41,235 bases of DNA from positions 1-41,235 of the forward strand of contig JAVMKL010000048.1 in NCBI GenBank assembly GCA_031732875.1, in the 5' to 3' direction. A program made the translations under genes and the position numbers. Positions 18,464 through 25,954 of this stretch are shown here, one piece after another. Below the pieces are notes generated by a model. The model did not search any database and was not told the origin of the DNA. It worked only from the letters and a program-made list of their open reading frames with translations. Source of the DNA: JAVMKJ01 sp031732875. GTDB lineage: Bacteria; Pseudomonadota; Gammaproteobacteria; Competibacterales; Competibacteraceae. Position 1 is the stretch's first letter. The number at the start of each line of letters is the position of its first letter.

Positions 18464-21400
18464 TTCGAAATGCCCAAGACGACTTGAGGATAATCAGTCG
18501 CCAGCACAAAGAGGCCGATGGCATCAACTCGTATGCTGGGCTGCTGGATAGCCTGTAGAATCCACTGGTCATATTCCATCTGCCATTCCAGCGACTCATC
18601 GCGCCTCCCCGCGCTTTCCTGAGCCAAGATTGCCAGTCGCCTTTCAATCCGCCGTCGCCGATGTGCTATATCCTGTTCGGCCTGGCTCTGCGCCATGGCG
18701 AGAGCGTCCGCGACCTGCGGCAGGCTCAACAAAATTTCGCGTGAACAATCACGAACCTGCCGGCACAGTGTTTCCAGCCGGCCGGGATCGATGATCGCGT
18801 CCAACAAATGCGGCCGGCTGCCAAGATTGATGTCTGTGCTGCCCAGCTTTTCGGAACGGATATGGGGCCGTTCCAGTACAGTCAACAATTCCGGTCGAGC
18901 AACCGCTTGCAGGGCCGTATCGAGATAAAGGGTCAACAAGTGCGGCGGTAAAAGATCATCCGCGCGGCGTTGCAGAGCGTGAGCAGCCTTATGGGAAAGC
19001 TTGATATTCGCTAGGGCCGTAGGTTGCGCCTCCAGCAACCAACAGATCCGAAATCCTACCCAATAAGGTCCAATCACGTCAGGACTGAGGTTAGGATCAA
19101 TCCGCCAAGTGGCGAAGGTAGTTCCACGGTCATCCCATGCCGTAAACTGTTCAAAAGCACTGAACAGCCGATGCCCCGGACGAAACAATCCCACATCAGG
19201 GTAGCGAACGGCGCTGGCGCGGCGTAGGGTGAGTGGCTGATCCAGCCCACTAGCTTTCAAGCGTCCGTGCCAGGGAAACAGCGGCATTAACGTTTCGCGC
19301 CCCCAGTGCAAGCGGAAACAGCTATCGCGTCTTGGTTCGGGGATCTGCTGGAACTGCAAGGCATCAACCAGCCAGGGTTGGATTGCTGACAGGCGGTCGG
19401 CGCCCTGTTCGAAATCGAGTTCCGCCGCTTCGATGGACGCGCGCAACCCAGTCGCAGCCTCCTCGCGGGCCATCACCCGATCCAGCGCGTATTGATTATC
19501 GAGCCGTTGACGCTCGGCGACAATTGCATCGCTCAGTTCAGTACGCGCTCGCCGCAGTCCGGCAGCCCCCTCACGGAAGAGTACCGTGGCCAGTCGCTGC
19601 TGGAGGTCGCCCAAGAAGAACTGGATATCGGCCAGCGAGGTATTGAAGACTTGAAAGCAGTCAGTCAACAGTTCCAGCCATGCTTGCCACGGACTGCTAT
19701 CTTCATCGTTGGGAATGAGGAGGCGATGGCGGATTACGTCCTTGCGCCGACCGAAACGATCCAGGCGACCGATGCGTTGCTCCAGGCGATCAGCGGAAAA
19801 TGGAACATCGTGGTGGAGGATCGCGTCGGCGAATTGCAGGTTTTGACCCTCCTCGCCGCTGCGGTCGCACACATAGAGCCAGGCAGTAGCGTCGTCACCA
19901 AAGCGCCGCGCCGCACTGGCATGATCGGTGACTGACGTTGTGGGGTGAATTAAACCGGGCAAGCACTGCACTGCGCTGTGGCCGAAGGCATGAATCAACG
20001 CTGCCGCAAGCCGCGCTGCTACCGCATGATCGGAGGCAAATACCACAACTTTTGGTTTCGCGTTTTCGCCAATCGCCTTGCGTAAACGCCGCAGGATTTC
20101 AATCGTCAGCTCTTCACGCGCGAACCCCGGTTCCTGGGCCGCGACTTCAGCCATGCTGGCCAGCAACGCCGGTTCGTGAGCGAACAACGGCGTCTGAGTC
20201 GCCAAATCCACCACCTGTTGCGTCAGGCATTCCACCCCTTGCGCCAAAGCCTCAAACAATTGCAGGTAGCGAGTAACCGCGCTGGCTTCTTCGGCGCCTT
20301 GCTGCACGGCGTACAGCGCATCTTGGCGCCATTGTTCGAGCAGTTGCAGCAGATCGGGCAGGCGCTCGTCCTCATCCACTTCCACGCGCAAATGTGACAG
20401 ATTGAGTTCGCCATTCGGCGACTGCGGGCCACGTGGCCGGAATTCCCAGCCTTCGGTATCGGTGCGGCGGGTGCGGATCAGACGGTGGTGCAATCGGTAG
20501 GTTTCCGCGATGTGCGTGCGCAGATCGCCCACGCACCGCTGGATCGTTGCCCGATCACCCGTGGTCAATCCCGCGCTCAGTTCACTGGCCAGCGCCGCGA
20601 CGGTTTCATCGTCCGCAAATAAGTGGATGGCCTCGCGAGCGCGTTGCTTGAGCAGGAAATCGCTGGCCTCGGCGCGCAGGCCACGCAGGAACAGCCCGTA
20701 CTTGTCGCGCTGTTCCACCTTGCGGCGAAACGTCTCAGGCGTTTCCTGGCCGTACACTGCTGGATCGAGCACCTGCAACAAAGCCAATAACTCAGCTTCC
20801 CGTCCCACTCCCGGTGTTGCCGAGAGCAGGAGCAACCGCTCTACCGCCTGACCCAGCGTGCGGATCACCGCCCGCAACGCAGGGGCGATATCGGTATATC
20901 CGGACGCCAGCGCGCGATGGGCTTCGTCAATCACCAGCAGGGTGGGTGGGTGGTGCCGGGCCTCCGGTGGCAACTCAGCGTAGGCCAGGATCATGATCCG
21001 TTCGGCGAAATCACCCATTCGAAAACGCGTGTCCAACTCTTCCCGCCACTGGCCGACCAGATGCGCTGGCGTCAAGACCAGCACCGTGGCGTCGGCATCG
21101 TCCAGCAGGCACTGGCGAATGATGATGCCGGCCTCGATGGTTTTCCCCATGCCGACTTCATCGGCCAACAGGTACCGCTGGACTGGATCGGACAGGACGC
21201 GGCGCGCAACCTGCAACTGGTAATCCACCAGTTCGATAGCGGCGGAAGTGGCGCCGGTCATGCCGCGCGAGGCGGCGCGCAAGCGAACCAGGGCATCCAT
21301 GAACGCCCGGCGCCGATCATGCAGATATTGGGATTCGGCGCCACCGATAGCGAGCACTTCCGTGGGATCGTCGAACGGTTGCAGGCAACGGACTTCGAAA

Positions 21401-21672
21401 TCGTCCAAACCCAGGTAGGCCATTTCGTGGTTGGGAAGGCGAATGAGGTATTCGTCACCATCTCGTTCCTTGATCCGACCGACGCGCCAGCGGTCGTCTT
21501 GCTGAAAATAAACTCGCGTTTGCGGAGTTAGCAGAGGCCGCTCGAGGTGATCTACCGGGTAGGTGCGTTCGGTTTGCCGCGCGATGCTCTGGAAGAAGCG
21601 TACCACCCACTGTTGGCCATCGCGAGCGACTATCTTACCGATCCCCCAACCGTCATTGGCGTAAACAAACAT
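18460..21672 (-). CDS. dpdE: DpdE, SNF2/RapA-like helicase, first gene of the restriction operon
   Basis: The 1070-residue protein shows the SNF2 pattern: LLADEVGMGKTIEAG at 168-182, DEAH at 249-252, LLLSATPG near 279, and a C-terminal helicase block with QNLQFAD and LEQRIGRLDRFGR around 615-640. The first ~100 residues contain two similar small beta modules (WGIGKIVARDGQQWVVRF and WRVGRIKERDGDEYLIRL), reminiscent of the N-terminal Tudor-like repeats of RapA. AGGA upstream of ATG 21672 is a good ribosome binding site. No strong promoter is seen in the 113 bases to yhhQ, so transcription may come partly from the que genes upstream. Confidence 0.85.
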   Translation of the reverse strand: MFVYANDGWGIGKIVARDGQQWVVRFFQSIARQTERTYPVDHLERPLLTPQTRVYFQQDDRWRVGRIKERDGDEYLIRLPNHEMAYLGLDDFEVRCLQPFDDPTEVLAIGGAESQYLHDRRRAFMDALVRLRAASRGMTGATSAAIELVDYQLQVARRVLSDPVQRYLLADEVGMGKTIEAGIIIRQCLLDDADATVLVLTPAHLVGQWREELDTRFRMGDFAERIMILAYAELPPEARHHPPTLLVIDEAHRALASGYTDIAPALRAVIRTLGQAVERLLLLSATPGVGREAELLALLQVLDPAVYGQETPETFRRKVEQRDKYGLFLRGLRAEASDFLLKQRAREAIHLFADDETVAALASELSAGLTTGDRATIQRCVGDLRTHIAETYRLHHRLIRTRRTDTEGWEFRPRGPQSPNGELNLSHLRVEVDEDERLPDLLQLLEQWRQDALYAVQQGAEEASAVTRYLQLFEALAQGVECLTQQVVDLATQTPLFAHEPALLASMAEVAAQEPGFAREELTIEILRRLRKAIGENAKPKVVVFASDHAVAARLAAALIHAFGHSAVQCLPGLIHPTTSVTDHASAARRFGDDATAWLYVCDRSGEEGQNLQFADAILHHDVPFSADRLEQRIGRLDRFGRRKDVIRHRLLIPNDEDSSPWQAWLELLTDCFQVFNTSLADIQFFLGDLQQRLATVLFREGAAGLRRARTELSDAIVAERQRLDNQYALDRVMAREEAATGLRASIEAAELDFEQGADRLSAIQPWLVDALQFQQIPEPRRDSCFRLHWGRETLMPLFPWHGRLKASGLDQPLTLRRASAVRYPDVGLFRPGHRLFSAFEQFTAWDDRGTTFATWRIDPNLSPDVIGPYWVGFRICWLLEAQPTALANIKLSHKAAHALQRRADDLLPPHLLTLYLDTALQAVARPELLTVLERPHIRSEKLGSTDINLGSRPHLLDAIIDPGRLETLCRQVRDCSREILLSLPQVADALAMAQSQAEQDIAHRRRRIERRLAILAQESAGRRDESLEWQMEYDQWILQAIQQPSIRVDAIGLFVLATDYPQVVLGISK

Positions 21673-21689
21673 GTTTGTCTTCCTATGAT

Positions 21690-21776
21690 TTTTTGTTCCT
21701 CATAACCTCCATGTGCCCGAATCCAGGCATCCACCAACTGCGGCACTTCGTCCAGCGTGCCGGGTGAGGGGTCCAT
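21690..21776 (-). pseudogene. Possible 5' remnant of a MazG-like NTP pyrophosphohydrolase gene
   Basis: From ATG 21776 the minus strand encodes MDPSPGTLDEVPQLVDAWIR followed by AHGGY, then sequence that no longer resembles the family and runs out of frame into dpdE. The order TL-x-E-x-Q-x-VD-x-WI-x-HG-x-Y is how MazG-like nucleotide pyrophosphohydrolases often begin, but only about 29 residues remain. It lies five bases after the yhhQ stop. The simplest reading is a host gene cut off where the dpd island joined. The match is short and from memory, so chance similarity is possible. Confidence 0.35.
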
Positions 21777-21781
21777 GCCGC

Positions 21782-22486
21782 TCAATCGCGCACCTTCAGC
21801 GGATTGAAATCGGTCTGGGTGTCGTACACATCCACGCCCTCGCGCCGCTTGAGGGTGTTCACCACCCAATAGGTCAGCGGCGTGGCGGCGGCCTCATACG
21901 CCGATTTGGCCAGCCACTGCACGAGTATGGCCGACAGCAGCACCTCCGGGGGGATCGCCCCGACGAACGCCACCGTGACGAACACCGCCGAATCCAGCAA
22001 TTGCCCCACTAGGGTCGAGCCGATGGTACGGGTCCACAGCCAGCGCCCTTGCGTGAGAATCTTCATCCGCGCCAGCACGTAGGCGTTGACGAACTCCCCG
22101 GCCAGATAGGCCAGAAACGAAGCCAGCAGCAGGCGCGGGGCGTAGCCGAGGATGCGCTCGAACGCCGCCTGCCCGTCCCAGAACCCGGCCGGCGGCAGGA
22201 CCTGGGCCAGGGCGATGGCCAGCACCGCCAGCAGGTTGCAGGCGAATCCCAGCCAGATCACCTGCCGGGCGCGGCCGTAGCCGTACACCTCGGTCAGCAC
22301 GTCGCCGAGGATGTAGCTGAGCGGAAAGACGATCACCCCGGCCGGCATGATCCAGGGACCGACCGCGATCAGCTTGACCGCGATGATGTTGGCCACCAGC
22401 AGGCTGGTGACGAACCCGGCCACCACCAGCACAAAGGCCAGGGAATAGCCAGCGGGCGGGGACGACGAGCGAGATTCGGGTTCCAT
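21782..22486 (-). CDS. yhhQ: YhhQ/VUT-family queuosine precursor transporter
   Basis: The 234-residue membrane protein has about six hydrophobic segments and the family blocks LLVANIIAVKLI, FPLSYILGDVLTEVYGYGRA and LAGEFVNAYVLARMK. YhhQ/QPTR proteins import preQ0 and preQ1. ATG 22486 is taken as start; an in-frame TTG at 22513 is less likely. The first codons (MEPESRSS) lie inside a 34-bp repeat shared with sequence just after queE, so yhhQ probably once followed queE directly. Its location between preQ0 synthesis genes and the DNA-modification island suggests salvage of the same precursor. Confidence 0.85.
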   Translation of the reverse strand: MEPESRSSSPPAGYSLAFVLVVAGFVTSLLVANIIAVKLIAVGPWIMPAGVIVFPLSYILGDVLTEVYGYGRARQVIWLGFACNLLAVLAIALAQVLPPAGFWDGQAAFERILGYAPRLLLASFLAYLAGEFVNAYVLARMKILTQGRWLWTRTIGSTLVGQLLDSAVFVTVAFVGAIPPEVLLSAILVQWLAKSAYEAAATPLTYWVVNTLKRREGVDVYDTQTDFNPLKVRD

Positions 22487-22494
22487 GAATGGGC
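22461..22494. repeat. 34-bp direct repeat, copy 1 (start of yhhQ)
   Basis: This 34-base stretch matches 23457-23490 at 33 of 34 positions in the same orientation; only 22474 (a) versus 23470 (c) differs. It covers the ATG and first codons of yhhQ. The two copies are 996 bp apart and bound a segment that separates queE from yhhQ. Confidence 0.9.
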
Positions 22495-22893
22495 CGGGAA
22501 TGACAGGTGGCAATGAGTCGGATGGGGCGGGTCTGGATACTTATGGATTGCTTTGATAATCCTGAAACTGGCTATCAGTTGCGGCGTTCGCCATCCACGC
22601 CGTCCAGCAGCCTCTGCAGGGAATATTCCGTCCGGCCGCTGTCCTCACCCGCCTTGCGGGCCTGCCGCAAGGCAGCTCGTTTGGGTTTCCGTTCTGTCCC
22701 CGTGGTCGCTGCTGAGTCAATACGGAGCATGGGTTGCATCCTTGCCTTTTCAGGCGGCCTCTTGGTCGTTGGTCGGCCGGACTGGCGAAGGCAATCCGGT
22801 GTCATGGGCGACACTCGGTCGCGGTCGCGGTCAGCGAATCGTTGCAGCAGGCCGATCGGCTGGAAGTCGCGGGAGCCGGATGGATTCCGCCGC
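22487..22893. other. Interval between yhhQ and the disrupted TPEER-type gene
   Basis: About 400 bases without a convincing gene. It lies inside the segment bounded by the 34-bp repeats. Both strands have open frames, as expected in GC-rich DNA, but only one minus-strand frame (22575-22814) has a weakly protein-like C-terminus, listed separately. I see no tRNA, terminator, riboswitch or insertion-sequence end here. Confidence 0.5.
22575..22814 (-). CDS. Doubtful small protein, C-terminus vaguely like a ParD antitoxin
   Basis: A 79-residue frame whose last part reads AALRQARKAGEDSGRTEYSL followed by QRLLDGVDGE. That resembles the helical tail of ParD-type antitoxins (ALREG-x-x-SG). The first half is low-complexity, Arg/Pro-rich and not convincing. 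No toxin gene lies beside it and no good ribosome binding site was seen. It may be a decayed antitoxin or not a gene. Confidence 0.2.
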   Translation of the reverse strand: MSPMTPDCLRQSGRPTTKRPPEKARMQPMLRIDSAATTGTERKPKRAALRQARKAGEDSGRTEYSLQRLLDGVDGERRN

Positions 22894-23481
22894 TTAATGC
22901 AATTTTTTCAAATACTCTTCGAGTTTGCTTAGCTCCTCGGGACCGAGGCCGCGCAGGCGCTCCTCGGGCGTGAGGCGCTTTAACACTTCCTCGGGCGGTA
23001 ACTGATCCAGCACCGCCTGCCGTTCTTCCGGCGTCAGCTCCTGCAGAAAACGCTGGCGCGCTTCGCGAATAAAATCTTCCATCGTGTAAGCCATGGCTGG
23101 GTCCTCCAGAATGTGGACGAGATACAAACAGCGGAGCAACTCCCAGGTTTCATGGCGGCGCGGGCGATAGTGGGTCGCGCCATGCCGAATCCGATTCTGC
23201 TGCGTGCTGAACAATTCCCAGGCGGCGTTACGCGGGTGCGGATCGATCTGATTCAGCACGATCAGCCGGATCGTCGGCGTGCCCCACTCGATGTCATACA
23301 CCCCTGTCCAGGCGGTCGGTTGCAGCGTGCGGCCGCCGGCCAACCCTTGTGGATAGCGCGTGGCGACGGCGTACAGTTGAAAGTCGGACTCGGGGACCAG
23401 GCCCGGCTTCGGGCCGATCAGCTTGCGGTAGTTGACGTAGTGTCCGAGCAGTTCGTGACGACGAGCGAGCTTCGGGTTCCA
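22894..23481 (-). pseudogene. 5'-disrupted conserved hypothetical gene with TPEER/PPEE repeats
   Basis: The frame reads RRHELLGHYVNYRKLI, then FQLYAVATRYPQGLAG, then GVYDIEWGTPTIRLIVL, then AMAYTMEDFIREARQRF, and ends with degenerate repeats LTPEERQAV, LPPEEVLKRL, LTPEERLRGL. This layout matches a widespread hypothetical family with C-terminal PEER-type repeats. The frame has no ATG or GTG before the conserved core: the nearest ATG, 23482, is in another frame (MEPEARSSS), and reading upstream runs into queE antisense. The only usual alternative start, TTG 23343, would lose the conserved N-terminal part. The 5' end overlaps the 34-bp repeat, so a rearrangement probably removed the start. Confidence 0.6.
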
Positions 23482-23490
23482 TGAATGGGC
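23457..23490. repeat. 34-bp direct repeat, copy 2 (after queE)
   Basis: Same orientation as 22461-22494, one mismatch. It holds a second copy of the yhhQ start (ATG 23482, MEPEARSS) only 12 bases after the queE stop. Its left end is exactly where the conserved RHELL part of the disrupted gene begins. Confidence 0.9.
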
Positions 23491-23494
23491 AAGC

Positions 23495-24139
23495 TCAGGG
23501 AATGCCCAGCAGTTTATGCGCTTGCAGGCTCAGCCGCCATTGCGGATGGGCCAGGCACCAGGCGACGGCGGCCCGGGTGTGGGCCTCCCGGTCGGGACCG
23601 TCCAGCGGTTGCAGGAAGAAATGCTCGAACGCCAGGTCCACGAACCGCTCCGGTTGCGCCTCGGGTTCGCTCTGCGGATAGACCAGCTTCAGTTCGTCGC
23701 CCTGGTTCAGTTTCAAGGGCGCGCTGGCCTTGGGGCTGACGCAAATCCAGTCGAGTCCCGGCGGAGCCGGCAGCGTGCCGTTGGTTTCCACCGCCACCTC
23801 GAACCCGCGCTGGTGCAGGGCGGCGATCAGGGCCTGGTCCAGTTGCAGCAGGGGTTCGCCGCCGGTGCAGACCACGTAGGGCCGGACCCGCGGCGTGCCG
23901 GCCGGCCAGCGGGCGGCGACGGCGTCGGCCAGCGCTCCGGCCGTGGCGAACTTGCCGCCCCCCGGTCCGTCGGTCCCGACGAAATCGGTGTCGCAGAACC
24001 GGCAAACCGCGCCGGCCCGGTCCGCCTCCCGGCCGCTCCACAGGTTGCAGCCGGCGAAGCGGCAGAATACCGCCGGCCGGCCCGTGCGGGCGCCTTCGCC
24101 CTGCAGGGTGTGGAAAATTTCCTTGACCTGATAAGCCAT
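23495..24139 (-). CDS. queE: QueE, 7-carboxy-7-deazaguanine synthase (radical SAM)
   Basis: QueE turns 6-carboxytetrahydropterin into 7-carboxy-7-deazaguanine, the ring-contraction step of preQ0 synthesis. The 214-residue protein starts AYQVKEIFHTLQGEG, the family signature, and binds its iron-sulfur cluster through C31-x14-C46-x2-C49, the atypical spacing seen in many QueE proteins. VCTGGEPLLQ (SAM site) and VAVETNGT follow. It starts three bases after queD stops. The C-terminus (LSLQAHKLLGIP) is typical. The stop lies 12 bases before a duplicate of the yhhQ start. Confidence 0.93.
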   Translation of the reverse strand: MAYQVKEIFHTLQGEGARTGRPAVFCRFAGCNLWSGREADRAGAVCRFCDTDFVGTDGPGGGKFATAGALADAVAARWPAGTPRVRPYVVCTGGEPLLQLDQALIAALHQRGFEVAVETNGTLPAPPGLDWICVSPKASAPLKLNQGDELKLVYPQSEPEAQPERFVDLAFEHFFLQPLDGPDREAHTRAAVAWCLAHPQWRLSLQAHKLLGIP

Positions 24140-24142
24140 CGC

Positions 24143-25237
24143 TCAGACCGGCAGCGCCGGTCCTTCCTCGCCCCAGCACAGCAGGGCGCCGCAGCCGGGG
24201 GTCTCCTCCAGATCGATGCGGTCCAGATACGGCAGCCGCCCGGCCAGCGCCGTCCGAATCCACGCCAGCAGGCTGGCCGGGTCGGCATCCTCCAGCTCGG
24301 CCAGTTCGTCCAGCCGGTGGTGGTCGAGTTCGCGGCAGACCGGCTCGAACCGCGCCTTCACCTCGCCGTAATCGACGGTCCAGCCCATCGCCTCGTCCAG
24401 CGGCGCGGTCAGATGCAGGCGGAGGCGGTAGCTGTGGCCGTGCAGGCGGCGGCGGCGATCGCCGGTGGGCGCCCGGCTCAGGTGCAGGGCACTCTCGAAC
24501 GCGAGTTCCTTCCAGATCCGGTAGCGCCGCCCGTCGAAGTGGCAGCCGGCGGTCGCCGTCTCGTAGACCGTCACCCAGGACAACGCCGGTAGCCCCGGTC
24601 GCAGCCGCCGCCAGATCCAGGCCGCCAGCCGCTCGCTGGTCGGGTTGTCCAAGCCGGGCAGGTCGTTGAGACAGGCCAGATCCAATTCGGCCCGCAGCGG
24701 CGCCCAGCACGCCTCCAGTCGGTCGAAGTCCACTCCCATGTCGCGGTGCTCCAGGTGCTGGTCGGCGTGCAGGATCACCTCGAAACCGTGCCCGTGCATC
24801 CGGCCGCAGGGATGGCCCGGCGGAACGTTCGGCAACTGGTGGGCGGCCTCGAAGCGAAACCGCCGCCAGACGTGCGCGTGGTCATGACGGTCCAGATCGG
24901 CGCCCTGGTCGCGGGTGCTCTGAATCCCGACCCGCTCCAGCCCCGGCAGGTCCAGCCGCGCCCGGATCCAGCGGGCCAGGTTTTCGTCGGTCGGCACCGG
25001 CAGATGATCGTTCAGCCGGGCGTAATCCAGCGGCGCCACCGCCCCCCGCAGCCGCTGGAGCAGGGCGTCGGTCTCGCCGCCGGCGAACGGCGCCCAGCCG
25101 GCCGGCAACTTCGCCCGCACCCGTGCCAGAAAGCCGTGCCCGTGCAGGCGCCGCGCCCGGTGGCCAGCCGGTAGGATCGCCACCTGCCGGGCGGCCTCGA
25201 ACGGCGTCGCCGCGATCGCGTACCCCTGTCCGGTCAT
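24143..25237 (-). CDS. queD: QueD-type triple-domain 6-carboxytetrahydropterin synthase
   Basis: QueD converts dihydroneopterin triphosphate to 6-carboxytetrahydropterin. Usual QueD is about 120 residues; this one has 364 and three tandem T-fold domains. Domain 1 (about 8-115) keeps LHGH at 31-34 but has R17 for the first zinc His and no catalytic Cys. Domain 2 (125-236) closely resembles E. coli QueD: FEAAH with H133, C144, MHGH 147-150 and E226, but Leu187 replaces the catalytic His after D186. Domain 3 (239-354) has LHGH 265-268, no Cys (Arg262), but keeps D305-H306 and E344/E345. One full catalytic set therefore exists only across domains 2 and 3. ATG 25237 overlaps the queC stop. Confidence 0.9.
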   Translation of the reverse strand: MTGQGYAIAATPFEAARQVAILPAGHRARRLHGHGFLARVRAKLPAGWAPFAGGETDALLQRLRGAVAPLDYARLNDHLPVPTDENLARWIRARLDLPGLERVGIQSTRDQGADLDRHDHAHVWRRFRFEAAHQLPNVPPGHPCGRMHGHGFEVILHADQHLEHRDMGVDFDRLEACWAPLRAELDLACLNDLPGLDNPTSERLAAWIWRRLRPGLPALSWVTVYETATAGCHFDGRRYRIWKELAFESALHLSRAPTGDRRRRLHGHSYRLRLHLTAPLDEAMGWTVDYGEVKARFEPVCRELDHHRLDELAELEDADPASLLAWIRTALAGRLPYLDRIDLEETPGCGALLCWGEEGPALPV

Positions 25238-25917
25238 CACGGCGAACCTCGAAACCGTTCCACCAGCGGATCGGGAATCCCGGCCTCGGCGAAACCCTTG
25301 GCGCGCAGTTCGCAGGCCGGACAGACCCCGCAGGGCGGTTGCTGGCCGTTGTAGCAGGTGTGGGTCCAGGCCAGCGCCGGCAAGGCGCCCAACTCCCGCG
25401 CCATCCGCACGGTGTCGGCCTTGGACTCGAACATCAGCGGGGCATGGATCGTCAGGTCGTAGTCCATCCCCAGCCGGATCGCCTGCTCCAGCGCCTGGAT
25501 CGTCGGCTGCCGGCAATCGGGATAGCCGCTATAGTCGGTCTGAGCCACGCCGGTCACCAGATGGTGGATGCACTGCTGGTAGGCGAGGGCGGCGGCGAAG
25601 GTCAGGAAGATCAGGTTGCGCCCTGGCACGAAGGTGTTGGGCAGGTGGGTGCGCGTATCCACCCCGGGCCGCACCGCCAGCCGGGCGTCGGTCAGCGCGT
25701 TGCCGCCCAGGGCGGCGAAGGTGTCGATCGGCAGCAGGGTGTGCGGTACTTCGGCCAGCGTCGCCACGTGCGCGGCGCAATCCAACTCGATGCGGTGGCG
25801 CTGCCCGTAGTCGAAGGTGACCGCCGCCACCTGGCGGCGACCGAAGCGGTTGAGGGCCCAGTACAGACAGGTGGTCGAATCCTGACCGCCGGACAGCACA
25901 ACCAGGGCGTTTATCAT
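25237..25917 (-). CDS. queC: QueC, 7-cyano-7-deazaguanine (preQ0) synthase
   Basis: QueC uses ATP and ammonia to convert 7-carboxy-7-deazaguanine to preQ0, the base used by DpdA. The 226-residue protein has the PP-loop LSGGQDSTT near residues 8-16, VTFDYGQRH, and a C-terminal zinc site (CYNGQQPPCGVCPAC). FVPGRNLIFLT and VTGVAQTDYSGYPDCR are family blocks. ATG 25917 is chosen over the longer frame because MINALVVLSGG is the normal N-terminus and GGAG lies upstream. The stop overlaps the queD start. Confidence 0.94.
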   Translation of the reverse strand: MINALVVLSGGQDSTTCLYWALNRFGRRQVAAVTFDYGQRHRIELDCAAHVATLAEVPHTLLPIDTFAALGGNALTDARLAVRPGVDTRTHLPNTFVPGRNLIFLTFAAALAYQQCIHHLVTGVAQTDYSGYPDCRQPTIQALEQAIRLGMDYDLTIHAPLMFESKADTVRMARELGALPALAWTHTCYNGQQPPCGVCPACELRAKGFAEAGIPDPLVERFRGSP

Positions 25918-25954
25918 GAGAGTTCGCTCCGCTCGCGGATCCGGATACCCCGGG

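Noticed and set aside
23514..24710. A 398-codon minus-strand frame across queE and queD
   Set aside because: It is an out-of-frame reading of two certain genes and is composed almost only of Gly, Arg, Ala and Pro.
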